Shown: positions 37,503 to 50,400 of the stretch, piece after piece | How positions within the stretch are numbered: position 1 is the first letter of the stretch | Layout of the letters: the number at the start of each line of letters is the position of its first letter | Assembly (NCBI GenBank): GCA_905250125.1 | Contig: CAJNOL010000306.1 | Span: 101,171 to 165,170 of the forward strand | Direction of reading: 5' to 3' | Origin: Rotaria sordida | Lineage: Eukaryota > Rotifera > Eurotatoria > Philodinida > Philodinidae | Length of the DNA: 64,000 nt | Notes under the pieces: model-generated | Seen by the model: only the letters and a program-made list of their open reading frames with translations | The model's database searches: none | Told to the model about the DNA's origin: nothing | Program-made: the position numbers and the translations under genes

Positions 37503-38138
37503 TTATAATTTTTTGACTTTGTCAGATACATGTTTGACAGACGTATACAATGTTTTTTGATTCATTTGAGTTGGTTGCTGTGTATTCATAGGCTTGGAAG
37601 CAATTATTTTTTGATTAGAACCTTGATTTATATGAGCAGCTGTTGGTGTACGATTGCCATGTACTGCACTTTGTCTTGATGTCATTTTTCTAGTTGTTCT
37701 ATTGACTAAATTCCCATTTATATTCTGAGGTATTTTATTATTAGGATGAGAATCATTTACATGATCAGTATATTTTTGTCTTGAATTTGAATTTGATCTT
37801 AAAACTGGTATTTTTGTATTTGAATCATCAGCACTAGGATATTTTACATAAGTTACTTTAATATGTTCATTAATAGTAAATTTTTTTTTAGCATTCAATA
37901 AATTTTCTATATTATCTTTTGGTCGATAAAGATATTTAATTCTTAAATTTTGTTGATTATTAAGATCATTAATTTTGATTCGAGAAACACGTATAGTATC
38001 TCTTTTAATCTTTGGTTGTTGGTTGCTTTTATCAACAGGTAATAAATTTTCAGAAGATACACTAGAGATATCATCAGATGAACTTTGTCTATTTGAAGAT
38101 ACGTGACGATCATCATGTCTTGTAATGGCATTAATCAT
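37503..38138 (-). CDS. uncharacterised basic Asn/Ser-rich protein, 211 aa
   Basis: An uninterrupted frame from ATG 38138 to the stop at 37503. The frame is open further upstream to 38180 but has only a TTG there, so either ATG 38138 is the start or an upstream exon joins through the TCATCAG acceptor near 38158. The product starts MINAITRHDDRHVSSNRQSS and is rich in Ser, Asn, Lys, Gln and Thr. It has one more ordered-looking stretch (RVSRIKINDLNNQQNLRIKY) and a basic C-terminus ending VSDKVKKL. No signal peptide, membrane segment or known domain. Probably an intrinsically disordered protein. Codon use resembles neighbouring genes. Confidence 0.6.
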   Translation of the reverse strand: MINAITRHDDRHVSSNRQSSSDDISSVSSENLLPVDKSNQQPKIKRDTIRVSRIKINDLNNQQNLRIKYLYRPKDNIENLLNAKKKFTINEHIKVTYVKYPSADDSNTKIPVLRSNSNSRQKYTDHVNDSHPNNKIPQNINGNLVNRTTRKMTSRQSAVHGNRTPTAAHINQGSNQKIIASKPMNTQQPTQMNQKTLYTSVKHVSDKVKKL

Positions 38139-41049
38139 TTTTCTTTTTGTGACAACTGATGACAAATATAAGTAAGCCAAATATAAATCAAACTTGAAGA
38201 CCTTATCTATAATAATTACAACTGGATTAAAATAAAGAATAGAAATCTTGTTTTGTTTTGTTTTGTTTCTTGTCCTATATTCACTGAATGTTAAAAATAA
38301 AACTACCCTTATTTCAATAATATAATTGAATTAATCATATGTAAATATATGACACAAGGGAAACTTCATATTCTTTTTTTTTTCTCCTTGCAATTGGAAG
38401 GTAGTAACAACATCAACGATAGTTCGTTATGGTTTTTTTCTGTTTATAGAAACCATTAAAATGATTTTAGTGCTTTCTTTTATGAATTTTTTGATGACAT
38501 AGAAAATATTATATTTTCCTTTCTACGCTATGACTATTAATTTATATGAAAAAAAAAAAACAATGATGTATATAAAATATTTTTCTTGTAGCTATAGTAA
38601 TAGATTATTTTTTTATTGAATTTTGATTGATTTCCGAGATTATTTGGAAACAAAAAAAAAAAGAAACGCCCACACAAACTCTTTTGTGAATTTTATGCAT
38701 AGACTTGCGTGGAAAAAAAATTTTTTTTTTTTTTTTTGTTAAACTGATTTATCATATGCGTTACGCTTTTACAACGAAATTTACGCATATGTCTTCAACA
38801 TACTAGTCGATTATCATCAATACAATAAGTTTAATTGAGTGTATCTAAATTTCATTGTATTGTGTATAAGCAAGAAAACTATATGTAGGATGTAAAATAG
38901 CACATGTGTTATATTTTTATCGACGAAATATCTTTGTATAGACTAGAATTGAACCGAAGATATTGACAACAATTAAATAATAGCAAATTATATTTCCGTT
39001 CTATCGATTGTTGTTCATCTTTTGTAACGAAGGAAATAGTTTTTTATTCTTTTTTTTTTTTAGGCACTAATCCTCTAATTCTATCGTGTATAGAATGATG
39101 CATGAACGAACATTGAAGACAAGAAAATCTGCGTTCAATATCGATCAATAATCTTCTTTCTGTTTTTTCGTCTCTCTATCTCTGTCTCTTTGATGCTCTC
39201 GACTTTTATATCTCTTTCCGAATAGTGAATATATAAACACATATATTCTTTTCTCATTTATTTTCTTTCTTAACTTAAGAATTTGATCATGATTATGATA
39301 GAAACATCTCTTGCTTTATTCTCATTGTTTCCCACGGGATATATGAAACGACACTTGATCATGTCTTTTTGTTTCTCTCTGTCATTGTCATATAGTGGCT
39401 AGTTACACAAAATCATTACTTTCAATAGACATCCACTACATATTTCATCATGCAAACGAACTCTTTCGCTCTGTTCTACTGTCGTACTCGATTTCATCTG
39501 TAAACAAAGTGTCAATCAATGGATTTGCTGACGAGAATAAATTGTAACTTGGTTAATTATCGATATTACTAAGTAAGTCACAGAGAAGATCCTACATGTC
39601 ACAGATATACATATATATATACTTCGAATACAATAGTCGCCGTTCCAATAAGAAAAATAGATACCAAAAAAATGTTCTATAGTCCAACAGCTGTCAGTGT
39701 ATTTTATATGGACCATCCTTTCGTATGATCCAATTGACTTATATATATGCCATATGGAATTTTTCGAGAAACATATTTCTGTTAAATTCTAACGCATTTT
39801 TGTTTTCATTCGACCATATACTATCTTCATTCAGATAATTTCCTTTTGAAATTCAAATACTATAAATGACTTCTCATTAAAAATAACAAGACAACTAGAA
39901 TTTCTTGTATTCTTTATACAGAAAATTCATTTCAGATAATTTTAAATTGTCTCGAAAAACGGATTAATGTCTGAAATAGATTAATGATTGGGTAACTTTA
40001 TAATAAGTCAAATGATATGTCAAAAAAGGAAATATTGAAAAAAAAGGAAAGTTTTAGTTCAAATGACAACTGACGGAAAAGAAAAGAAAAATACCGAATA
40101 GACAGAAAAACCATAATAATAATAATAGTAATAATAATAATAAGAAATTTGTTTACAATAGTATTAATAATTTTTCTTTACGAATATCTGCTTTACTTTA
40201 TGTACATATCATGCATGTTTCTTGTAGGAATGAAAAAGGATTTAAATTAATCTCAAATAATCGTTCATCTGAAAATTTTATTAATGTCGGTAAGTAACAA
40301 AAAACCTCTTTCTTTTTATTGGCTTATTTTTTAAAATCAAAAATTAACTAATAATTTTTTTTTCACGAGTGATGTGAAACAATTATATATTTGTACTATA
40401 AAGAACAAGATGTAATGAAATGATGTACTGTTATCAAGAATATCACCGATAAATTAGATCTTTTGTTTTTAATATTATTTTATAGATGAAACTATGAAGA
40501 TCTTGTCATTTAATTCTACGAATAGAATAGAATTTATTTTGAATTGTTCCTAAAGTATTAATATTAATTTTATATAGATTGTTCGTTGATGTTGAGTCTC
40601 GAATATTTTAACGGCGTCTATTTATGACATTGAGATGTCAGACATCTATTATACAACGTCTTTTCATTTTGTTACTACTCATTTATTTGAACTCTGTATT
40701 AAAAAAAAATGCGAAAATAATAAAAAAAACGGATATGAAAAAAATAATATATAATCATAATTTCATCAATGTAAAAGGAAACATACAGGATGTGAGCCAA
40801 AAATCATTTGACTAAGAAGAAATACTTTAAATACCTTCGTTAAATGATGAGTCAACGAGTCGATTTTGTTATTATTAATAGAGTTACATTTACGAGTCAT
40901 CTTCATAATGAAAAACAAAATGTCAAAAAAAGAAGAATATTTGAAAGAAGTATAATCGTTAATCTTAGAAAAGAATTATAATCACGAATGACCTATGGCA
41001 AATGATGTCAGATAGTTTCTCAAGAATGTTTCATTGTTTACAGCTGAAA
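38139..41049. other. intergenic with one exon-like segment
   Basis: AT-rich with long poly-T and poly-A runs and an (AAT)n microsatellite near 40111-40142. A 62-bp segment at 40228-40289 has consensus splice signals on both sides, but no gene could be built around it. Confidence 0.45.
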
Positions 41050-42572
41050 TAACAGGCGCACACAAGAATGTGTTCCAGCTCCTTTTGATTTTTCAAGGTA
41101 CAAACTAATTGAGATATGTATAGAACGAAAGATCGTGAGTTTCTAAAACATCTTGATAATAAAATCGAAATATCTTGACTTGATTATAGGATTTATTTTC
41201 GCAACATACTAAATGGGTAGTTAGTTATTGATATTAGCCAGTTATGTAAACATTCGTCTGACAGTGCAAAAAAAACAAATCTAGGTAAAGATTTATTCAA
41301 AGTTATTCTGATAGTCCTTTGTTCAGATTATATTCTCACAATAGAACTATTCATTTACAATAATGTTTTGAATCTATTAGATTTTATACAAATCTTCTAT
41401 TGTTTGCATTTTGAATATGAAATATTCATGTGTATTCTATTTGTCATTTAGTTATTATGTCAATGAAGCTTTCTCTCCACTTAGCTCACTTTGTATTCAA
41501 TAGAACTTTTCAAGCATTACACAATGAATTACTTTTTACGGTTAATAAAACGTTGACTACATATATTTCACTATTCTTAAGGTTCAATTTTTAACTTTTT
41601 CGACTGATATTTCATAGTTTTCATGTAGAATAATACACATTTGACTTCAAAGAAATATTATATTTGAAATTAGAACAAGGTTCAAACTTTTTCTGTTACT
41701 TTTTTTGTCTTGTTGACTTAGTCACCTCTGAGTATTCTTAAAGATGTGTGAAAAAATGAATTTAATCAAAAAGTTATTGTAGCAGCAGAAAACACTTTCT
41801 GAACTTGTAAAATCTTATTTGAAGACAAAACGACAGTTGATTAAACAATAAAATAGTTGTTTTGATTAAAGTCATTTTTTCACGTATCCTTTCAGAACGT
41901 TCACGTGTAAAAAATTCACTAGAAAAAGAAATAACTTGCAAAAAACGTTTAAAACTTGTTCTGATTCCAAATATAATATTTCTTTGAAGTCAAATGTGTA
42001 TTATTCTACTTGAAAACTATGAAATATCAGTCGAAAAAGTTAAAAATTGAACCTTAAGAATAGTAAAATATATGTAGTCAACGTTTTATTAACCGTAAAA
42101 AGTAATTCATTGTGTAATGCTTGAAAAGTTCTACTGAATGCGGAATAAACTAAGTGGGAAGGAAGTTTCATTGACATAATAATTAAATGACAAATGAAAT
42201 GCACATAGATATTTCAGATTCAAAATGCAAACAATAAAAGATTCATATAAGATCTAATAGATTGAAAACATTATTGTAAATGAATAGTTCTATTATGAGA
42301 ATATAATCTGAACAAAGGACTACTAGAATAACTTTGAATAGATCTTCACCTATATTTGTTTTGTTTTTTTCTGTCAAACAAATGTTTACATTACTGGTTA
42401 ATATCAATAACTAGCTGCCCATTAGTATGTTGTGAAGAAATAGCCTATTTAAATCTATAATCAAATCAACGTCATCACGAACTCACGATCTTTCATTCTA
42501 TATATGACTCAATTAATTTGGGCCTTGAAAGTCAAAAGCAGCCGAAATGTGTTCATGTGTGCTCCCGTTCTT
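41050..42572. mobile_element. giant foldback element, ~1.52 kb near-complete palindrome
   Basis: The left arm (41050 to about 41775) and right arm (about 41856-42572) are diverged reverse complements along nearly their whole length. Outer words such as GAAAGATCGTGAGTT, middle words such as AATGAATAGTTCTATT and inner words such as GAAATATTATATTTG each recur on the opposite strand. The final loop is only about 80 bp, bordered by GTGAAAAAATGA and its return. No transposase-like frame is visible. The ends do not match a known terminal repeat and no target duplication was seen. It could be a foldback transposon, or an inverted duplication of a single-copy segment. Confidence 0.8.
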
Positions 42573-45500
42573 TTATTTTTTTTTAATAATAACACATGAA
42601 TGGTAATACTTGAAAGGAGAATTTTTTTTTTTTAATATTTATCTTGTGAATATGAATGGTGTACGTGCTTCTACTAACAATAAAAGAATTATTCCAAATT
42701 TCTATTTTTCTAGTAATAATGAAAATTTCTCGTTTTTGCATATTGTATCCATAAATAGAGTTTATTTGTAATATTTTGATATTTTGTAACTCGATTTATC
42801 ATAAAATTATTGAAAATAAAAAATTATAGATTGAGACGACTTGTTTTTTTCTATGACATAATAAAGATCAAAAGATTGTAGTGATGATTATATATTTAGA
42901 TATCTAATTATCAATAATGTTTTAAGTTTATAATATATTATTAATTGAGAAAAGAAAACAAAATTATGAAAGCTTAGATATTTAGTGTTCATCCCATAGT
43001 TCAAGAGTACTATTATGAATGAATCTTTTTGTTTAATTAGTTTGATCAAATATTCATAGAACTAATCCGTTTTAGTTCTAGTTTATTAAATATTCATTGC
43101 ATATAGAGACATTTCTTTGTATAATATCTTCTAGACTTTTCTTATTGAACTATGAACTATGGCATGTCAGATTGCTAGATTTCTATTCATATTCTGAATA
43201 GATCTAATAAAAACTAATCAAAACATATTTCTTTTTCTGTCCATACGTAGATAATAAAAAAAGAAAAAGAAGACTGTGGTTTCGAACTAACTATGATAAA
43301 GAATATAAATTTGATAAAATCGAAAAAAAAACCCCAGTTCAATTATTCTATATTGAAACGATTTTACTGTTTAAAAAAAAAGTAGATTCTTTTTTCTTAT
43401 TCATTTATTTGAAGATTTTATTTATAAAACTACTAAGAAAAAACCCTTATGCACTATATTTTAAGGAGGATTATTTTTTTGTTTGTTTGTTTAGTTTTGA
43501 TTACTCGTAATATAAACATTCTATCATAGATGTTGCTTAGAAAGATGGTATTTTTAATGAAAGACAAATCATTCTTATGTATATATATTTTTGTTTTCTT
43601 TTTTGTCAACGATGATCGATTGAGTGTGAAAGAGTTAATAGAATAAAAATGCATCATCTATCACTTTTAATCAGCTCTATGGTCATCGACTTTGTTAATC
43701 CATAAATCCATAATTTTATATCTTTTCTCTTGTATCCGCCTTTTTCCCTGTCATGTCAATATTTTTTTTTCCTTTCCAAACTGTTTCCGATCAGGTGGCA
43801 AACTAATGATAGCTTGTCGTAAATATTATAATCGAATAAGAAACTTGAAATATTGCATGAAGTAACATACAAAAACAAAAAGAATTCTGTTAACGTTACA
43901 AATTTTGTTAGTTACTTGTTTAATTTCTCTTTCTTTTTCTTTTTTTTTGTTGTTAGGAAAGTTCTTGTTTACTGGAAACTAAAACTTTTCTTTCTTTGTG
44001 AATTGTAGCTTGCGGCATATCATACATTTCCTCATTTGATGGTTCACATTATCTTACTAACTATATTGATCTAAAATTAGCGATTAATAGTACAATGGAT
44101 GGACTAATAGATAAATGGAAAATAAATGAATGAGAGTAAAAAACAAAAATTTTTTTTTCTTAGTGGAGAAAAAGAATACTAATGGTTCTAGTTACCATAA
44201 ATAGCTATCTAACATGTTCAATTACTTGCTTGCATAATTGAACATTTTTTTTCTTCTTTTCATCTTAGAATTTATGAGCATCAGAACAATGAATTTTGTT
44301 TAATAATATTTATGATCTATAAATATAGAAACATATTATCTCTTTATTAGTAAGATTAAAGAATTAGCTACTTGAAAGTCTAGAATATGCATGATTGACA
44401 TTTTACTAGAACAAAAAAACAGATCAATAATATAGAAATATCATATTGTTGGAAGATGGAGTCTCTGTACTTGATTATTCAACGTCTGGTGTGTGTTTAT
44501 ATTTTTTTTTACCAACCGAAAGAGAGAGAGAGAAAAAGAGATGCATTGTTCCCTTGCTACTAATATCTCTACATTACAAATTCAATATACGAGAAAGAGA
44601 GAAACAAGAGTAGATAAAGAGAGGGAGAGAGAGAACGTGAGAAAGAGAAGCAAAAAAAGTCTACTGCTCTTCCTCATTTTTATGATTATTCCTTTCATTT
44701 AGTGTCGACTACTAATACAGACTTTAGTGATCTCTGCTTTATTACCCTAACACATACATATATATATACACATATATATACACATACACATATACATACA
44801 CATACACAATTCTCTCTTACAATATTTCTAAACGATTTACTCGTATTATTGCAATGATACAAACATTTATTGAAATACCACAATAATGGCTTCGGGTAGG
44901 TTGATGTTATATATAATTCTATATACATACAGAAATAACTTGAAAATCATTATTCGCTCGAAGAAAAATTTATTTAAGCTGATTGACATGTTGACATTTT
45001 TCACTTGTTGCACTTTCTTCCTTCTAGTCATTATTTAGATGCTTGGATAAGTAGTAATCGATCTAGTCATCCATGTACACATATGAGATATTTCTAAATA
45101 TATATATATATATATATGTATATATAATTTTTTTTTTACTTATCCTAATAAACATCATCATTATGCATTAACAGAAAAATAAGGAAATAAAGAAATCATG
45201 CAGGAAAGAAAAATAGTAATACAAAACTATAAAAGTGCGAAGTCTTTCGTAAGAGTAATAAAAATAAAGATGAGAATGATGTTGGTAATAATCATAGCAA
45301 ATGTAATATGTTATTGTTGACAAACGCTAAACTACTGTCGAATAATTATATCCATTAAAAATAAACGATAAATGACATTTTTAATAATAAAAGCAATATA
45401 CCATATCTTCCAAATGAAAGACAGACTTTGACCGAATAGAACTCTTTTGATGACTTGTTGTTTGGATAATTATTTTGTTTGTGTTTAGTCAAACTTTGTT

Positions 45501-47200
45501 TATTTTTGACGGATAATAAAGATTCTATTAAATAATCATTAGTCTTCTTAATGATTTAGACATCTTAGCATTATCTTATCAAGCTAATCAATATTTTTAT
45601 AGTCATACTTTTCTTTAGTCTATAGAATATAAATTAAAAAGAATTATATTGATCTATTAGATAGATTATATTTTAGAATGCATAGCAATGTCTTCGATTA
45701 GTTCGTTCGATTCTCGAATTGATTAACAATATATGTTTACTAATATTTGTGTGTTTGTTTTTTTTGGCGGTCAAATAATATTTTATCTCTGATACAAATA
45801 TATATATATATGTGGGTGGAGATTATCATTGATAAGGAAAACAAAAAAAATTCATGTCTTCGAATAATTAATTTTACTTGTAATTAATACTGCAATACTA
45901 GTGATGATTGCTTTATCAGTTTTTTCTTTTTTTGGAATCGTTCTAAATTGAGAACATATTTCAAGATAAATATGTATATATTTCAACTGTTACATACTAA
46001 TCGATATGTATCATCATAGTTCTAATGAATGCATCTTCTATTCTGTTTTTTTTATTCTATCATCCATCTTCTATTAAATTCAGAGCATACTTCAGTCAAA
46101 TGGAACTTCCGTTCGATGTCAACCATAATGAAACAACAGTTGTAGCAGACAGAACTATTCTGATTTTTTAATTTTTATTCTTTTCTTTCAAAATAAGTAA
46201 GAATATTAAATTTGAGAACAAAAATAATATATTCAAAAAGAAATTTGTTTTTTTTGTAGCAAAAGACGAAAAATCTTCGTAAAATTATCGATTTTTTCGC
46301 ACATTCTTTCGTCAAATAAATAGACACATATATACACATTCTGTTCATTGAATCGTCTATAAATATGCATGCATGTTATGATTTAGTCAGTTTCTATATA
46401 TTGCGGGTGATTGGTTTTTAAAGCTATGTCACTTCTCGACATACATCCTACTCATTCTTTTACGTCTTTGGAAAAAAAAATAACAAGAAGAGAAAGAAAA
46501 ACTAGCAACATAGTTCTAGGTTTCTGTTGAAGAATAATTGTGATAGTTAGAGAAAGCATGCTTTGCTCACATACGCGCCGCACTACATATATATATATAT
46601 ATAGTTAACAATCAATAGAGTACTACTTGACTATACTTGTGAATGTCGGCGTGTTTATAACAAGCAACAAAGGCAATCTTTGCTTGCTCTTTACAAGAGA
46701 AAGAAAGAATGGGATGCGAATAATGATGTTTGTACACGACAAAAACAGGAAATATGAGCATTCGTGTGTGTGTGTGTTTAAATAACAAAATATATTTACA
46801 AAAAAAAATCAAATAAAATTGATTAACACAAATGATGGTATATAACTGTCAAAAATTCAGTCTACGTGTATACGAGACAATAAATCTGTATTGCCTTTCG
46901 AATAAGTTTTTTTTTTTTTAAATTCATAAGAATGTGCGTGATCATATACAATCAATCAATTTCATAGTTTCTTATTCTGTATACTGTGTCTATATATGTA
47001 TATATATCTATATATATATCTATATATATATGATCGATTGAGTAGATAATGACTCTAGGGAAAATCGGCATCAATATTTAAAAAAAAATTGATGTGATTG
47101 ATCGAATAAACATGAACTATTCTTATCTTAATAGAAAAACTAAATTAAACAAAAAAAAAGATTTTATTTTTAGAAATATTTCTTTTTTTCTTTTATAAAG
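42573..47200. other. intergenic with microsatellites
   Basis: No gene recognised. Simple repeats include a GA-rich stretch (44518-44655), a CA/TA tract (44752-44810), (TA)n near 45096-45127 and 46586-46602, and TATATATC-type repeats at 46986-47032. The unseen first exon of the GPCR that begins at 47201 may lie here. Confidence 0.5.
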
Positions 47201-48745
47201 AATCATCTTCCTGCTTCTTCACTGTTGGATATATTTGGCGAGATCAATTATTCTTTACCCATTTCTCATGGTTCACCATCTCAAAATTCGACTCGTAGTT
47301 TACCTGGCACATCATTACTTGAAACATCTCATCAAACTCATTTTCCACAAAATCTATATTGGCATTATAACTCTATTGATTTATTTCATAATAATTTTAA
47401 TATGACGCCATCATTTACAAATAATAATACAACACTTAATGCAAATCTTTCAACAAATATTTCCTTACATTCTGGAGAGAAATCATCTTCAGAGGATGAA
47501 GCACCTGATCATCTTCTTTATCTTATTATTCCCCTTTATTCACTTGTTTTTATTATTGGCACCATTGGCAATGTATTAGTTATATTAACTGTTGTAACAG
47601 TTAAACAAATGCGTAGTACAACAAATGCACTGATTTTACATCTTGCTATTGCAAATTTATCATTTATACTTATGTGTATACCACATACAATATATGTATA
47701 TGTTATCCATTCATATGATTTTCCAAGACTTTTATGTAAACTAGCAAATACATTAATGTATTTAAGTGCATATGTTAGTATATATATTCTTGTTTTAATG
47801 TCAATTGATCGATTTCTTGGTGTTGTTTTTGCTATTAAATCAACGAGATATCGTACTGAACGTAATGTACATTTAGCAGTTATAATCGTTTGGTTAGTAG
47901 GCATTATATTTGCTTCGCCTAACATGTAAGTAATCAAAAGAAAAAAAAACATCACGTTCATTTTTCCTGTTATGTTCTTTTTCATATAATTGACTTCATT
48001 TGATAATCTATTGAAAATTCTATTTTCTTATTATAGGATCTATTATGATGTATTACTTGTTGATCCAACAGCTAACGTTTGGGTATGTTTATTTCGGGGT
48101 GATAGTCCATTTTTAAATACAGCCAGACGTTTAACAGCTTATTGTTTTGCTTTATTTGGTTTAATTATTCCCTTAATAATCATTGCTATTCTTTATGGTC
48201 TTATTATAAAAGTTTTACGTCAAAATTCAACTGGTAAACAAATAGCAAAAGGTAAAAAACGTGTAACAAAAATGATATCAGCTGTTATATCATCATTTGT
48301 TATATGTTGGACACCAATGCAAATATATTTATTATATACACATCATAATCAAGTAACAATATTATTTGCTATTGTTTCTCAAAGTCTTGTCTATATATCA
48401 GCATGTATTAATCCAATATTATATGCTTTTTTATCTGAACCATTTCGTAAAGCATTTCATCAATTTTTAACATGTTCAAAATTAATATCAAATCATTTTT
48501 TTGCACATCATAGAGTTGAAACACATACAACAGGTATAAATTCATCTTATCGTACTATACAAAGTCAATCAATAACAAAAACTTCACCAATGATATTAGA
48601 TAAAGATGTTAAAATGAAAAAAAAACTTGTAACTAATCATCATTATAAAATGAATGATTTAGATCCTCAAACAATAACAACAACAATAGCATCTGAACCT
48701 ATTAAATATAATCGATTATCAAATATAAATACTGCTACGCAGTAA
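47201..48745 (+). CDS. allatostatin-A/galanin-type neuropeptide GPCR (5' exon not located)
   Basis: Exons 47201-47925 and 48037-48745 give at least 477 residues. The frame opens at an acceptor (AAAG before 47201) with no in-frame ATG before 47401, so a short first exon upstream is likely. Alternatively translation starts at ATG 47401 (MTPSFTN). The long N-terminus has several NxT/S glycosylation sites. TM1 has GTIGNVLVI, TM2 RSTTNALILHLAIANLSFIL, TM3 YILVLMSIDRFLGVV, TM4-5 the family-like IYYDVL, TM6 FVICWTP and TM7 CINPILYAFL. The RSTTN, RTERN and YVSIYILVLMS patterns place it with allatostatin-A and galanin receptors, which usually signal through G proteins to peptide ligands. TM2 has Asn where Asp is nearly universal. 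The Ser/Thr-rich tail suits phosphorylation. AATAAA lies about 95 bp after the stop. Confidence 0.9.
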
Positions 48746-49049
48746 TTATTAAGAAAAACAATATTGAACTTTTCTCGGCGGTGCTTTATTCTTTAATTGT
48801 CTGTTTTCTTTTTCGTTTATTTTTAATTCAATATATATATAATAAAGTTTAATTGTATATTGTTGAAAATATGAATATTTTTTATAATAATCATACTTCA
48901 AAAACAAAAAAATATTTGATAGAATTTTATTTTCAAAATGATATATTATACAAGAAATGTATTTTGTATTTCAAGTGTGTTTAAGTTATAGAGTACCAAA
49001 ATTATTTAGTTCAATTTTTTTCCATTGTCATAAACGAAAGGAAGAACTT
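48746..49049. other. 3' flank of the GPCR gene
   Basis: AT-rich with an AATAAA near 48840. Nothing else recognised. Confidence 0.5.
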
Positions 49050-49593
49050 CAATAGTAATTCAAATAGAAAAAAATTATTTTCAAGAGAAATATAAGGAAA
49101 TGAATATGTCTTATCAGATTCTCAAAGATAATGACTCCAGGAAACTATAACAATATTTTTTTTCAGTACCTAGAACATGTAAATATAATTTTGTTTAGAC
49201 TATATAGAACGATAGAGCAAACAATTCTCTACAAAATAAAAAACATCATCGGGTTTTCTATAACGTTTTCTAGCTGAGCTAGAGCAAATTTACCCATGTC
49301 CCTAAAGTGGTTTTTTTACTATTTCGGATAGAAAAGCTATTTTTTGACGTTCAATTAAATTATTGTATCTCAGCCAAAAAATATCATAGAGAACTCGGAG
49401 ACATCTCATTTTGTAGAGGATGATTTATTCGAGCATTCTATGTAGACTAAATAAAATTATATTTACGCGTTCTATGTGCTTAAAAAAATAGAATTTGAGT
49501 TTCCTGTAGTTCTTATTCTTTGAAAATCTGATAATAATTATTATTTCCCTATATTCTTTTTGAAAACAGCTGACTCTATTAGAATTACTATTT
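49050..49593. mobile_element. foldback/MITE-like element, ~230-bp diverged arms
   Basis: Left arm (from AATAGTAATTCAAATAGA at 49051 to about 49295) and right arm (about 49365 to TAGAATTACTATTTGG at 49593) are reverse complements at roughly 75-80%. Paired words include CAGGAAACT, GTAAATATAATTTT and CTCTACAAAAT. Spacer about 70 bp, no coding content. Superfamily unknown. Confidence 0.65.
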
Positions 49594-49984
49594 GGAATGT
49601 TTCGAGTACTTATGATAGCGGGAAAAAAAATTTGAAAATAAATCTTGTTAAATAATTTTCGTGCTCATCATATGTACATGTTTTTTGCTTATTCCATTTC
49701 ATTGAATTATTTTTTATTAATCTATCATTTGATAATAGATTTTGTTTTAGTATGACAAACAATATTCAGTTAACCGGACCATTTCCTTTTGATTTCCTCT
49801 TACAGGATATAATAGATATTCTTCAGAAATTTTTATTATAGACAGGATGATTCATAAGTCATTTTACAATAAAAAAGTTTGATTATTTCCACTAGATCTG
49901 TCATAGTTTGTGATCGAGTAACTCACTCATCCAATTATTTTTAAAAGAACTGAACTGTTCAAACAGATCAATTCTAGATGTGTG

Positions 49985-50400
49985 ACAGTTCATACTTCTA
50001 TGAACACGTCCTCGTTAAAGATTTGAATATATTTTCAAACTGTTCTTCGGGATTATTCTTAATCATCTTGGAAACTACACGAGCCAATGAATTGTCATTT
50101 GTTTGATTGGATTAAATTATGTTTAACATAATTATTTGACCAAAAATCACATGATGCAAGGTCTGATGAAAATGTTAGATGCGACATTATATTGCTATTC
50201 CCCTGTCTTAAATAATTTATAACATCTGGGTGAATGTAGGGTCAAACATTGTTGTTGAAGGAATTTTATATTTTTTGCAGTTGATGACTATTTTTGTTTT
50301 TATATTTAATTGACAATAGGCTTGAGAAAATTATCAATATCATAGTTGTGTTCTAGAGTCTTGCCTTTATCTACACTATGTATAAGAACGGGAATATTTG
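49985..50400 (-). pseudogene. mariner-family transposase fragment
   Basis: Minus-strand frames recover the C-terminal half of a mariner transposase. In order they read IPVLIHSVDKGKTLEHNYDI, DNFLKPIV, then (after a shift) HPDVINYLRQGNSNIMSHL, DLASCDFWSNNY (usual form DLAPCDFW), and SLARVVSKMIKNNPEEQFEN. At the LHDNARPH motif the frame is broken and the Asp appears as Asn. Stops and shifts make it inactive. CAGGATGATTCATAAGTCAT at 49843-49862 may be one transposon end; the partner was not found. The motifs differ from the relic at 21010-21930, so it is another lineage. Confidence 0.82.

Noticed and set aside
44518-44655. GA-rich tract coding for Arg/Glu repeats
   Set aside because: Simple-sequence repeat; the apparent protein is a by-product.
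47536-47985. 149-codon minus-strand open frame
   Set aside because: Lies antisense to the GPCR TM1-TM4 exon, with no family resemblance; a shadow of a real gene.
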